Positions 17,516-24,926 of a stretch of 37,925 nt of DNA are shown here, piece after piece. The DNA comes from Elioraea rosea (GTDB lineage: Bacteria; Pseudomonadota; Alphaproteobacteria; Acetobacterales; Acetobacteraceae). The DNA lies in assembly GCF_007644105.1 (NCBI RefSeq), contig NZ_VFAC01000037.1, positions 1 to 37,925 on the forward strand, in the 5' to 3' direction. The notes beneath the pieces were generated by a model. That model was not told the origin of the DNA, ran no database searches, and saw only the letters and a list, made by a program, of their open reading frames with translations. The position numbers were made by a program, and so were the translations under genes. Positions within the stretch are counted from its first letter, which is position 1; each line of letters starts with the position of its first letter.

Positions 17516-19258
17516 ATGGGCGAGGGGGTTCCGGCCGACGCGCCGCGGTTCGACGTCGTCATCCTCGGCGGCGGCTCGGCCGGCTGCGTGCTCGCCGCCC
17601 GGCTGAGCGAGGACCCCGCGCGCCGCGTGCTTCTCGTCGAGGCGGGTCAGGACCTTCGGCCAGGTGCGATGCCGCCGGCGATCGCCTCGCCCTATCCCGG
17701 CCGGGCGTTCTTCAACCGGAACTACACGTGGCCCGGCCTGCGCGTGCGCATGGGCATCGGCTACGGCAACAGCGCAGTCCGCACCGAACGGCCCTACGAG
17801 CAGGCGCGAATCCTCGGCGGCGGCTCGAGCATCAACGGCATCGGCGCCAATCGCGGCTCGCCGTGGGACTATGCGGAGTGGGAGGCGGCCGGTGCGCGCG
17901 GCTGGGGGTGGGAGGACGTGCTGCCCTTCTTCCGCATGCTCGAGACCGATGCCGAGTTCGGCGACGATGCAACGCTGCACGGCAGGGACGGCCCCTTCCC
18001 GATCCGCCGCATTCCGCGCACCGAGCATGCCGGATTCGTGCGTGCGACGGAGGCGGTGATGAACCGCCGAGGCTTCGCCAGCCGCGAGGACCAGAACGGC
18101 GCGTGGGAGGACGGCGTGTTTCCCATCGCCGTCAATCTCGACGCGTCGGGGCGGCGCGCCTCGGTTGCGACCGTGTATCTCACCGACGCGGTTCGCAGGC
18201 GCGCGAACCTGACGATCTGGACCGAGGCGCGCGCCGAGCGGCTTGTCGCAGAAGGCCGGCGGATCACTGGCGCGCTCGTGCGGCGTGGCGGCCAAGTGGT
18301 GGCCGTCGGCGCGGGCTGCGTGATCGTCAGCATGGGCGCGCTCCAGTCGCCGGCGATGTTGTTGCGGAGCGGCATCGGCCCGGCGGGGCATCTCGCTGCG
18401 ATGGGCATTCCGATCGTTGCCGAGCGGCGCGGGGTGGGGCGGAACCTGCAGGAGCATCCATCGATCGGCGTCTCGGCCTTCCTGCGGCCCGAGGCGCGGC
18501 TTCCGGGCGGAGATCGCTACCACATCCAGGCCATCCTCCGCTGGTCATCCGGCCTCGACGGCACGGTGCCGGGGGACATGCACACGGCGATCAACGCGCG
18601 CTCGGGCTGGCACGCGGTGGCGCAGCGCATCGCCTCGTTGTTCTCCTGGGTGAACAAGTCGTATTCGCAAGGATGGCTGGAGCTGCAATCGCCTTCGCCG
18701 GAGGTTCCACCAGCCGTCGATTTCCGCCTGCTGTCTGACGAGCGCGACCTCGCACGCCTCGCCGAGGCGTTCCGCATGACGGCGTCTGCCTTCCGCGACC
18801 CAGGCCTCGCCGCCATCGTGCAGGACGTGTTCCCCTCCACCTACTCCGAGAAGGTGAAGGTGCTGCTTCGCCCGACGACGCGGAACGACATCCTCACCCG
18901 TCTCGTCGCGCCGGTGATGGACCGCGCGGGCTACGTGAGGCGCAAGGTGCTCGAGATGGCGCAGGAAGGCACCGCGCCGCTCGATGCGCTGCTTTCGGAT
19001 GATGCGGCGCTGCGCGCGCACCTGCTCACCCATGTCGGCGGCGTGTGGCACCCGTGCGGCACATGCCGGATGGGAGATGAGAACGATCCGCTCGCCGTGT
19101 GCGACCCCGCGGGGCGGGTGATCGGCCTCGACGGGCTGATGGTGTGCGATGCCTCGCTGATGCCGACGATCCCCTGCGCGAACCTCAACGTCCCGGTGCT
19201 GATGAGCGCGGAGAAGATCGCGGCGGGGATGCGCGGGCGGGCGAACGCCCCAATGTAG
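17516..19258 (+). CDS. GMC family FAD-dependent oxidoreductase (choline dehydrogenase-like)
   Basis: This 580-residue flavoprotein has an N-terminal ADP-binding fold (FDVVILGGGSAGCVLAARL, GGGSAG at 18-23), the GMC signature around ILGGGSSINGIGANRG near 100, GALQSPAMLLRSGIGP in the middle, and the C-terminal catalytic region VWHPCGTCRMG plus PCANLNVPV with the His/Asn pair typical of alcohol-oxidising GMC enzymes. It probably oxidises a primary or secondary alcohol and passes electrons to a quinone or other acceptor. It begins 10 bp after the second binding protein, with no strong ribosome-binding site, so it is the last gene of the M81/binding-protein operon. Substrate cannot be read from sequence. 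Confidence 0.9.
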   Translation: MGEGVPADAPRFDVVILGGGSAGCVLAARLSEDPARRVLLVEAGQDLRPGAMPPAIASPYPGRAFFNRNYTWPGLRVRMGIGYGNSAVRTERPYEQARILGGGSSINGIGANRGSPWDYAEWEAAGARGWGWEDVLPFFRMLETDAEFGDDATLHGRDGPFPIRRIPRTEHAGFVRATEAVMNRRGFASREDQNGAWEDGVFPIAVNLDASGRRASVATVYLTDAVRRRANLTIWTEARAERLVAEGRRITGALVRRGGQVVAVGAGCVIVSMGALQSPAMLLRSGIGPAGHLAAMGIPIVAERRGVGRNLQEHPSIGVSAFLRPEARLPGGDRYHIQAILRWSSGLDGTVPGDMHTAINARSGWHAVAQRIASLFSWVNKSYSQGWLELQSPSPEVPPAVDFRLLSDERDLARLAEAFRMTASAFRDPGLAAIVQDVFPSTYSEKVKVLLRPTTRNDILTRLVAPVMDRAGYVRRKVLEMAQEGTAPLDALLSDDAALRAHLLTHVGGVWHPCGTCRMGDENDPLAVCDPAGRVIGLDGLMVCDASLMPTIPCANLNVPVLMSAEKIAAGMRGRANAPM

Positions 19259-19341
19259 CACTGCCGGTTGCACATCGCCTCGGACCCTTGACGCGTGGCG
19301 CGATCGCGGTGGCTCTGTCTATCCGTTGCTGACTGGCAATG

Positions 19342-19370
19342 TTGACGCAGCAGGGTCCTTCCTGTAGCGT
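19342..19370 (+). promoter_or_regulatory. Candidate sigma70 promoter for the ATP-grasp/EK-repeat operon
   Basis: TTGACG (19342-19347), a 17-bp spacer and TAGCGT (19365-19370) lie 49 bp upstream of the first ATP-grasp gene, in the 161-bp gap after the GMC gene. The -35 is good and the -10 weak. Supports an independent operon of three genes. Confidence 0.45.
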
Positions 19371-19384
19371 TACAAACAATCCTC

Positions 19385-19407
19385 GCCGCCGGTGAAATTG
19401 CGGCGGC
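19385..19407 (+). promoter_or_regulatory. 5'-UTR hairpin before the first ATP-grasp gene
   Basis: GCCGCCG (19385-19391) pairs perfectly with CGGCGGC (19401-19407) around a 9-nt loop, ending 12 bp before ATG 19420. It occupies the ribosome-binding region, where no clear Shine-Dalgarno sequence exists. It could modulate translation or be incidental in GC-rich DNA. Confidence 0.3.
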
Positions 19408-19419
19408 AGCCATGCCGGG

Positions 19420-20373
19420 ATGATGACAGAAGCAGCGCCTCGTGGAGGCGCTGGGTGTCTCGTCGTCTTTTGCGCGGGCTGGACGGCCATGCATCTTGTG
19501 CTGAGCCAGTATCGGGATGCCTGCTGCGAGGGAGTGCTCTCGCGGCTCGCCGCGCGTCGGCTCGACGCACGGCTTCTCACGACACCCTTCGAGCCGCCGG
19601 CGCGCTTCACCTGGCGCCTCGATGCGCATGGGGTGACGACGCTGCTTGCGCTCGATGACGGCCCGCCCCTTAGCGTCGAGAGCGTGTTCATCCGCCACGT
19701 GCCATGGCTCGACCCGGGCGGCTGGGAACCGGCCGATCACGCCTACATGCAGTCGGAGATGCAGGCAGCCCTTCTCGCCTGGCTCGCAGCGCTGCCGTGT
19801 CCTGTCGTCAACCGCCCCTCCGCCGCGCTCTGGTATCGCCACGGCAACCCGCTGCTCGGCTGGTACCCATTGCTTCGACGCTGCGGCCTGCCGACGCCCG
19901 AGACGGTGCTGACCGATGACGCGGAGGCGGCGCGCCGCTTCGCGGCAGACCTCGGCGCCGCCGGAGTTCCTGGCACCATCTGCACATCGCTGACACAGGA
20001 GGCGGCCTGGCTCGTCGGCCCTGGCGAGTGGGCGGGGCTCGCAGCGGTGCAGACGCGCACGCCGATCTGCCTCACCGAACCACATGGCGCGCCACGCACG
20101 GCGTGCGTGGTGGGCGGCGAGGTGATCTGGGACGGCGCGGCGAGCCGGGAGGAGGCAGCCCTCACGGCCGGGCTGCGCCGGCTCGCGGGCGAGACAGGGC
20201 TCGACTTTCTCGAGGTCGCCGTCGCGCCCTGCCGCAATGGCCCGGCCGTCGTGCTCGTGGAACCACGGCCGCGGCTGGAGCATTTCAGTGCCGGCACGCA
20301 GGCGACGATCCTCGATGCGCTCACGGATCTTCTGGCGGCACCGGCGCGCGCGGTGCAGGAGGCGGCGCAATGA
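19420..20373 (+). CDS. Degenerate ATP-grasp-like protein, probable pseudo-ligase partner
   Basis: This 317-residue protein is a diverged paralogue of the next gene. Shared landmarks are LPCPVVNR (125-132, versus 108-115 in the neighbour) followed by a similar xGxxxPxTxxT-D-AAxxF region. Nucleotide-binding residues are lost: where the neighbour has NNSKPYQ this has HGNPLLG, where it has VIYKSISG this has VPGTICTS, and its metal-binding E-x-N (FEVNP) is E-x-R here (VEPRPR, 281-283). The N-terminal 120 residues match a pre-ATP-grasp domain with an added CAGW and ACC cysteine patch. ATG 19420 or 19423 could be the start. It overlaps the next gene by 4 bp (ATGA), implying equal synthesis and perhaps a heterodimer. 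It may act as substrate-recognition subunit; I do not know a named family. Confidence 0.65.
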   Translation: MMTEAAPRGGAGCLVVFCAGWTAMHLVLSQYRDACCEGVLSRLAARRLDARLLTTPFEPPARFTWRLDAHGVTTLLALDDGPPLSVESVFIRHVPWLDPGGWEPADHAYMQSEMQAALLAWLAALPCPVVNRPSAALWYRHGNPLLGWYPLLRRCGLPTPETVLTDDAEAARRFAADLGAAGVPGTICTSLTQEAAWLVGPGEWAGLAAVQTRTPICLTEPHGAPRTACVVGGEVIWDGAASREEAALTAGLRRLAGETGLDFLEVAVAPCRNGPAVVLVEPRPRLEHFSAGTQATILDALTDLLAAPARAVQEAAQ

Positions 20374-21332
20374 TCCTCGTCGCCGGCGGGATCGCGGACA
20401 AGGTGACCGAGCTCGTCTGCGCCAGGCTCGATGCCTGCGGGTTCGCCTACCGCCTTCTCGATCTCGGCCGCTATCCGTCCGACCACGGAATGGTCGTGCA
20501 CTGGAACGGCGGCGGGCCGGAGGGTGCGCTTCGCGGGCCTGGCTGGGAGCTCGACCTCGCGGAGATCAGCGGCGCCTATGTGCGCTTCCTCGGGCCCGAG
20601 GGCCGCGTGCTGCCGACAGACCTGCCTGGCGCGACGGCCACCGCGCTTCGGGGGGAGGCTGATGCCGCGCTGATGGCGCTGATCGAGGACCTGCCCTGTC
20701 CGGTGGTGAACCGCCTCGGGGGCGGCATGTCGAACAACAGCAAGCCGTACCAGGCGCTGCTTCTCGCACGTGCCGGCTTCCGCGTGCCGCCGACGCTCGT
20801 GACGACCGACCCCGACGCCGCGCGCGCCTTCCACGCGGAGCATGGTGCGGTGATCTACAAGTCGATCAGCGGCGTGCGCTCGATCGTGCGCCGCCTCGGG
20901 CCGGAACAGCTCGGCCGGATCGATCTGCTGCGTCATGGCCCCGCGCAGTTCCAGGCCTTCGTTCCGGGGCAGGACGTCCGGGTGCACACGGTGGGCGAGC
21001 GGCTTTTCGCCACGCGCGTGCGCAGCGAGGCGACCGACTATCGCTACGCCAGCCGCGACGGGCTCGCCGTGTCGATGGAGCCCGCGGAGCTTCCCGCCTC
21101 GGTGGCGGCCGCGTGCCGGCGCATCGCCCGCGAGCTCGACCTCCTCCACGCGGGCATCGACCTTCGCGAGACGCCGGAGGGCGAGTGGGTGTGCTTCGAG
21201 GTCAATCCCTGCCCCGGTTTCCTGTTCTACGAGCGCCAGACCGGCCAGCCGATCTCGCTTGCGCTCGCCGAGTTGCTCCACGGCGGCGCCGCCGCCGCGC
21301 GGGAGCAAGCGGGGGCGGCCGCGATGCCCTGA
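20370..21332 (+). CDS. ATP-grasp carboxylate-amine ligase (RimK/MvdD-like fold)
   Basis: This 320-residue protein keeps the ATP-grasp core: the first lysine in NNSKPYQALL (Lys125), the second in VIYKSISG (Lys164), the hinge FQAFVPGQDVRVHTVG (194-209), RVRSEATDYRYA (216-227), and metal-binding GIDL (Asp264) and FEVNP (Glu277, Asn279). ATP-grasp ligases activate a carboxylate as an acyl phosphate and join it to an amine, thiol or hydroxyl. RimK adds glutamate to ribosomal protein S6; MvdC/D and other graspetide enzymes make side-chain esters or amides in peptides. Operon context (a pseudo-ligase before it, an E/K-repeat protein after it) suggests a protein or peptide substrate encoded beside it. 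The acceptor is unknown. Confidence 0.8.
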   Translation: MILVAGGIADKVTELVCARLDACGFAYRLLDLGRYPSDHGMVVHWNGGGPEGALRGPGWELDLAEISGAYVRFLGPEGRVLPTDLPGATATALRGEADAALMALIEDLPCPVVNRLGGGMSNNSKPYQALLLARAGFRVPPTLVTTDPDAARAFHAEHGAVIYKSISGVRSIVRRLGPEQLGRIDLLRHGPAQFQAFVPGQDVRVHTVGERLFATRVRSEATDYRYASRDGLAVSMEPAELPASVAAACRRIARELDLLHAGIDLRETPEGEWVCFEVNPCPGFLFYERQTGQPISLALAELLHGGAAAAREQAGAAAMP

Positions 21333-21378
21333 GGCACGCGCGCCCCCGGCCTTCAGCATCCTTCAACAGGAGGCGACG

Positions 21379-21903
21379 ATGGCTGACCCGAAAAAGCCGA
21401 GCGACACGGCCAAGCAACCCTTCGTCGGCGCGGCCGACAGGCCGGAGGTGAAGCTCGACCTCGACATGCCGGTGAACCAGCTTCGCGTGCGCGACCTCGC
21501 CGCGATCCTCGGCCAGCTCACCCAGAAAACGCCGTTCGAGGTGGGCAAGACGCCGATCAAGGACTTCTTCGACAAGCCGTTCCCCGAGGTGGTGAAGGAC
21601 TATGTGAAGGAGCTGAAGCCGGAGAAGGTGGAGAAGCCGGAGAAGTCGGAAAAGATCGAAAAGAACGAGAAGCACGAAAAGAACGAGAAGCATGAGAAGC
21701 CGGAGAAGCTCGAGAAGCCTGAGTTCAAGGAGCTGAAGCTCGAGAAGCTCGAGAGCGACGGCGTGTTCGACCCCGGCAGCCGGTTCCCGCCCGGCCCCGA
21801 CCCGCGGCTCGAGCAGGTGATCCAGGCCGTGGCCGGGCTGACGCGCCAAGTCGGCGCGCTCGCGAACCAGCTGGAGGAGTTGCAGAAGCGCATGGGAAGG
21901 TGA
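21379..21903 (+). CDS. EK-triplet-repeat protein, candidate substrate of the ATP-grasp pair
   Basis: This 174-residue protein starts at ATG 21379 with a consensus AGGAGG 5 bp upstream and lies 46 bp after the ATP-grasp gene. Layout: a polar start (1-20); an ordered-looking segment with LDLDMPVNQLRVRDLAAIL (26-44) and TPIKDFFDKPFPEVVKDYVKEL (58-79); eleven consecutive xEK triplets (81-113) with x = P,V,P,S,I,N,H,N,H,P,L, trailing into KELKLEKLE; a Pro/Gly linker (131-142); and a C-terminal heptad helix (Leu144, Val147, Val151, Leu154, Val158, Leu161, Leu165, Leu168, Met172). There is no signal peptide, transmembrane segment or Cys. I do not recognise a named family. It reads like a leader plus repeat core plus oligomerisation tail; it could instead be a charged structural rod. 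Confidence 0.7.
   Translation: MADPKKPSDTAKQPFVGAADRPEVKLDLDMPVNQLRVRDLAAILGQLTQKTPFEVGKTPIKDFFDKPFPEVVKDYVKELKPEKVEKPEKSEKIEKNEKHEKNEKHEKPEKLEKPEFKELKLEKLESDGVFDPGSRFPPGPDPRLEQVIQAVAGLTRQVGALANQLEELQKRMGR
21619..21717 (+). repeat. Eleven tandem 9-bp units encoding x-Glu-Lys
   Basis: Each unit is NNN-GAR-AAR. Both synonymous codons occur (gag/gaa, aag/aaa), including consecutive gaaaag and gaacgag variants, so the array is maintained at the protein level and is not a fresh slippage product. The first codon varies freely (P,V,P,S,I,N,H,N,H,P,L). Confidence 0.9.
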
Positions 21904-21976
21904 GGGGGCAGGCAGCGAGGCGACTGCGCGATCTCCGTTCAGCGATCGCGGACGGCGCTCGGGTGGCGCATGAGGA

Positions 21977-23149
21977 TCATGCGCGCGCCTCGCCGAGCAG
22001 CTCGCACCGCGCGAGATAGTCGGGCCGCAGGTCCACGCCGAGGCCGGGACGGGTGGGAAGCGCAACGTGGCCTTCGACGATCGCCCGCTCGAGTGGTTCG
22101 TCGACCATGTCGAGCCGGTCGTCCTCCGGCCAGACCGGGAAGATCTCCTGGATCAGGGCGTTGGGCGTGGCGAAGGAGAAGTTCACGCAGGCGGCGGTCG
22201 CGATGGGGCCGCCGCAATTGTGGGGCTGGATGTAGACGCCATGCGCGGCGGCCAGCGCCGCGATCTGCCGAACCCCGGTGAAGCCGCCGGCGATCCCCAT
22301 GTCCGGCTGGGCGAGGGCGAAGGCCTTTGCCTCGAAATGGCGGCGGAAATCGCCCGGTGTCGACAGCCTTTCGCCGCCGGCGATGGCAATGCCCGTCTGC
22401 AGCCCGACCTCCCGGGCCGCCGTCGCGTCCTCGGCGTCGGCCACCTCCTCCATGCAGAGCGGGCGGAGATGGGCGATGCGCCTGCCGAAGCGGATGGAAT
22501 CCATCGGCCACATGTTACCGTGCAGTTCGACAAGGATATCCATCCCGGGCCCCACCGCCTCTCGCACCGCCTCGACGCGCGCGACCGCAAGATCCTCGGC
22601 GGAGCGGTCGAGATGGCGGGTGACGTGGCAGCTTCGGCCATCCGGTGCGAGCTTCATCGGGTCGAACTTCAGCGCGGTGAACCCGCGCGCCTGCACGTCC
22701 CGCGCGGCACGGGCATACGCCTCGGGCGGGCCAAGCCCACGGTACCAACCGTTGCAATAGGTGCGAAGCCTGTCGCGGCACGCGCCGCCGAGCAGCGAAT
22801 GGATGGGCTGGCCAAGCGCCTTGCCCTTGATGTCCCAAAGCGCTTCGTCGAGGGCGCTGATCGCGGCGCCGAGGATCGGGCCGGGCACGTGGCCCCAGAA
22901 GCTGTCGCGGCGCATCTCGTCCTGGATCCGTTCCGTGTGGAACGGGTCGCGCCCGAGGAGCCTCGCACGGACAAGTTCGAGCAGCGTTTCGGCCGCGCCG
23001 CGTCCGCCCTGGCCATAGGCGAGCCCGATCTCGCCGGCACCGGTGATGCCGGCATCGGTATTGACCGCGACGGGCAGGACCTGGTGCGCCGCACCTTCCT
23101 TCATCGCCTTGAACCGCGTCCGCCAGACGCGAACGCCCGTGACCTTCAT
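21977..23149 (-). CDS. Mandelate racemase/muconate lactonizing enzyme family protein, probable sugar-acid dehydratase
   Basis: This 390-residue enolase-superfamily enzyme has KFDPMK at 161-166, as in galactonate-dehydratase-like members, three carboxylate metal ligands (Glu208 in VELHGN, Glu234 or Glu235 in MEEVAD, Glu260 in AGGERL), Asp283 and the general acid/base His310 in the YIQPHNCGGP strand. His210 two residues after the first ligand resembles the second catalytic His of the galactonate dehydratase group. It would abstract the alpha proton of a sugar acid and eliminate water to a 2-keto-3-deoxy acid. ATG 23149 has GGAGGG 5 bp upstream. It diverges from a GntR gene that probably controls it. 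The first ligand is Glu where Asp is usual. Confidence 0.87.
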   Translation of the reverse strand: MKVTGVRVWRTRFKAMKEGAAHQVLPVAVNTDAGITGAGEIGLAYGQGGRGAAETLLELVRARLLGRDPFHTERIQDEMRRDSFWGHVPGPILGAAISALDEALWDIKGKALGQPIHSLLGGACRDRLRTYCNGWYRGLGPPEAYARAARDVQARGFTALKFDPMKLAPDGRSCHVTRHLDRSAEDLAVARVEAVREAVGPGMDILVELHGNMWPMDSIRFGRRIAHLRPLCMEEVADAEDATAAREVGLQTGIAIAGGERLSTPGDFRRHFEAKAFALAQPDMGIAGGFTGVRQIAALAAAHGVYIQPHNCGGPIATAACVNFSFATPNALIQEIFPVWPEDDRLDMVDEPLERAIVEGHVALPTRPGLGVDLRPDYLARCELLGEARA

Positions 23150-23163
23150 CGCCGCCCTCCTTT

Positions 23164-23173
23164 TTTGATCAAA
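23164..23173. promoter_or_regulatory. Candidate GntR operator TTTGATCAAA
   Basis: A perfect 10-bp AT-rich palindrome in a very GC-rich region lies 15 bp upstream of the dehydratase start and 65 bp upstream of the proposed GntR start. TTGATCAA-type dyads are common for FCD-subfamily GntR regulators. A TTGACT (23188-23193) lies next to it. Confidence 0.5.
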
Positions 23174-23238
23174 TCGACACGCGAGTGTTGACTCTATCGG
23201 CGCGAATTGGCAACGCTGGCACGAAAGGAGGCCGCCTC

Positions 23239-23928
23239 GTGTCCATCGTCCGCCCGTCCGACGCCGATGCGCTGCCGTTCGGCAGCACCGTCTACCAGCG
23301 CGTACACGAGCGGCTGCGGGCCGATATCCTCGCTGGTCGGATCGCTCCCGGCGCACGGCTCAAGATCCAGGATCTGGCGAACCAGTACGGGCTCTCGCAC
23401 ATGCCGGTGCGCGAGGCGCTGCAGCAGCTGCAGGGCGAGGGCCTTGTGGTGCTGGCCCCGAACCGCGGCGCCACGGTGCGGCGCATGAATGCTCAGTTCG
23501 TCCGGAACATCTTCGCCATCCGCGAGGCGCTGGAGGGGTATCTCACGCGCCAGGCTGCCGGACTGCTCGATGCCGCCGGCATCGGCGCACTACGGCGCAT
23601 CCAGGCGGAGATGCGCCGCGCGCCAGGCCGCGATCCCGCGCTGATTGCCCGCCTCAATCGCGCGTTCCATCGCACCGTCGAGGTCGCCACCGGCAATGAC
23701 GAGGCGATCCGCCTCCTCGATCTGCACAGCGACCTGATCGCCGCTCTGCGCGCCCGCTTCGGATACCGCCGCGGCCGGCTGCAGGTGGTGCTGCGCGAAC
23801 ACGACGCCCTGATCGATGCGCTCGAGCGCGGCGATGCCGAGGCGGCGGGCGCGCTGCACGACCAGCATATCCGCGGGGCGCGCGACGACATGCTGCAGGC
23901 GATGGCGGAGGCAGACGCCGCGACGTGA
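23239..23928 (+). CDS. GntR family transcriptional regulator, FCD (FadR-like) subfamily
   Basis: This 229-residue protein has an N-terminal winged helix (about 18-85) with ILAGRIAPGARLKIQDLA and HMPVREALQQLQGEGLV, the GntR signature, and an all-helical FCD effector domain (about 90-215) with histidines in FHRTVEVATGND and REHDALIDALERGDAEAA that usually bind a metal and a carboxylate ligand. GTG 23239 is chosen because AAAGGAGG is 7 bp upstream; the frame extends to GTG 23185 but without a ribosome-binding site. It is divergent from the sugar-acid dehydratase and directly upstream of two Bug-type binding proteins, so it probably regulates uptake and dehydration of one sugar acid or related carboxylate. 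Confidence 0.92.
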   Translation: MSIVRPSDADALPFGSTVYQRVHERLRADILAGRIAPGARLKIQDLANQYGLSHMPVREALQQLQGEGLVVLAPNRGATVRRMNAQFVRNIFAIREALEGYLTRQAAGLLDAAGIGALRRIQAEMRRAPGRDPALIARLNRAFHRTVEVATGNDEAIRLLDLHSDLIAALRARFGYRRGRLQVVLREHDALIDALERGDAEAAGALHDQHIRGARDDMLQAMAEADAAT

Positions 23929-23975
23929 CAGCCGCGCGGTGCAGCCCGCGCGGGAAGGGAGGGAGGAGACACCGC

Positions 23976-24926
23976 ATGCAACGACGTGCGCTGATGGCCG
24001 CTCTGGCGGCCGCGACAGCCGCTCGCCCCGGCTTCGCCCAGGGCCTGCCGGCAGAGATCCGGATGATCGTGCCCTTCGCCGCGGGCGGCGCGACAGACCT
24101 TCTGGCACGCCGCCTTCAGCCGCTGCTGGAGGCGCGCGGCCACAAGCTCGTGGTGGAGAACCTCGTGGGCGGCGGGTCTATGGTGGGCATGAGCCGCCTC
24201 GCGCAGTCGCGCGCTGATGGGCGCACGTTGGGGATGGGTTCATCCGGGCTGATCGGCCAGATCGTCGCCAACGAGATTCCGCTTCGCTTCGAGCAGTTCA
24301 CGCCGCTCGTGCGCGTCGCCGTCGACCCGCTCGTGATCGTGACCGGCGCCGCCTCCCGCTTCGCGGGCTTCGAGCAGGTGATGGCCGCGATGCGCGAGGG
24401 CTCGGGCCCCTCGATGGGCGCCGCCGGCCCGCGCGGGACCATCGGGCATCTGCGCCTCGCCGGCCTCGCGGAGCAGGTCGGCGGCCAGTTCGTCTATGTC
24501 GGTTATCCGGGTGCCTCGCGGGTCGCGACCGAGTTGATGGGCGGCCATCTCGACCTTGCCATCGTCAAGCCGAACGACGTGTTCGGCCAGATCCGCGCAG
24601 GAGCGCTGCGCGTACTCGCGGTGGTCGAGGAGGAGCGCGTGCGCCAGATGCCGCAGGTGCCGACCGTCGTCGAGTTCGGTCTCCGGGCGCATCCTTTCGG
24701 TCGGATGACGCAGATGACCTTCGTCAACGCTCCGGCGGGCCTGCCGCCGGGGCAACGGGACGCCTTGATCACGCTGCTCGGCGAGGCCGTGCTCTCGTCC
24801 GAGTACCAGGCGAAGGCGCTCGAGGACGGCTACATCGCCGACGCGCTCGCCGGCGACGCGCTCGACGCAGCCATTGCGGAGACGGCGAACGCCATCCGTA
24901 CCGCGCAGCAGAAGGTGAGCCAGTGA
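23976..24926 (+). CDS. Tripartite tricarboxylate transporter substrate-binding protein (Bug/TctC family), first
   Basis: This 316-residue periplasmic protein has signal peptide MQRRALMAALAAATAARPGFAQ and the Bug opening strand IRMIVPFAAGGATDLLAR. Further Bug features are the GMSRLAQSRADGRTLG segment, ELMGGHLDLAIV and VPTVVEFG. These proteins close over carboxylates such as citrate, aspartate or sugar acids. A strong GGAGGAG precedes ATG 23976. It overlaps the next Bug gene by 1 bp (TGATG). It is shorter and more divergent than the next copy. No TctA or TctB is nearby, which is common for this family in Acetobacteraceae and Burkholderiales. Confidence 0.9.
   Translation: MQRRALMAALAAATAARPGFAQGLPAEIRMIVPFAAGGATDLLARRLQPLLEARGHKLVVENLVGGGSMVGMSRLAQSRADGRTLGMGSSGLIGQIVANEIPLRFEQFTPLVRVAVDPLVIVTGAASRFAGFEQVMAAMREGSGPSMGAAGPRGTIGHLRLAGLAEQVGGQFVYVGYPGASRVATELMGGHLDLAIVKPNDVFGQIRAGALRVLAVVEEERVRQMPQVPTVVEFGLRAHPFGRMTQMTFVNAPAGLPPGQRDALITLLGEAVLSSEYQAKALEDGYIADALAGDALDAAIAETANAIRTAQQKVSQ

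Noticed and set aside
21202-22065. Minus-strand Leu/Arg-rich frame opposite the EK-repeat gene
   Set aside because: It is the complement of GAG/AAG codons and has no ribosome-binding site or family match; the plus-strand gene has AGGAGG and a sensible domain layout.
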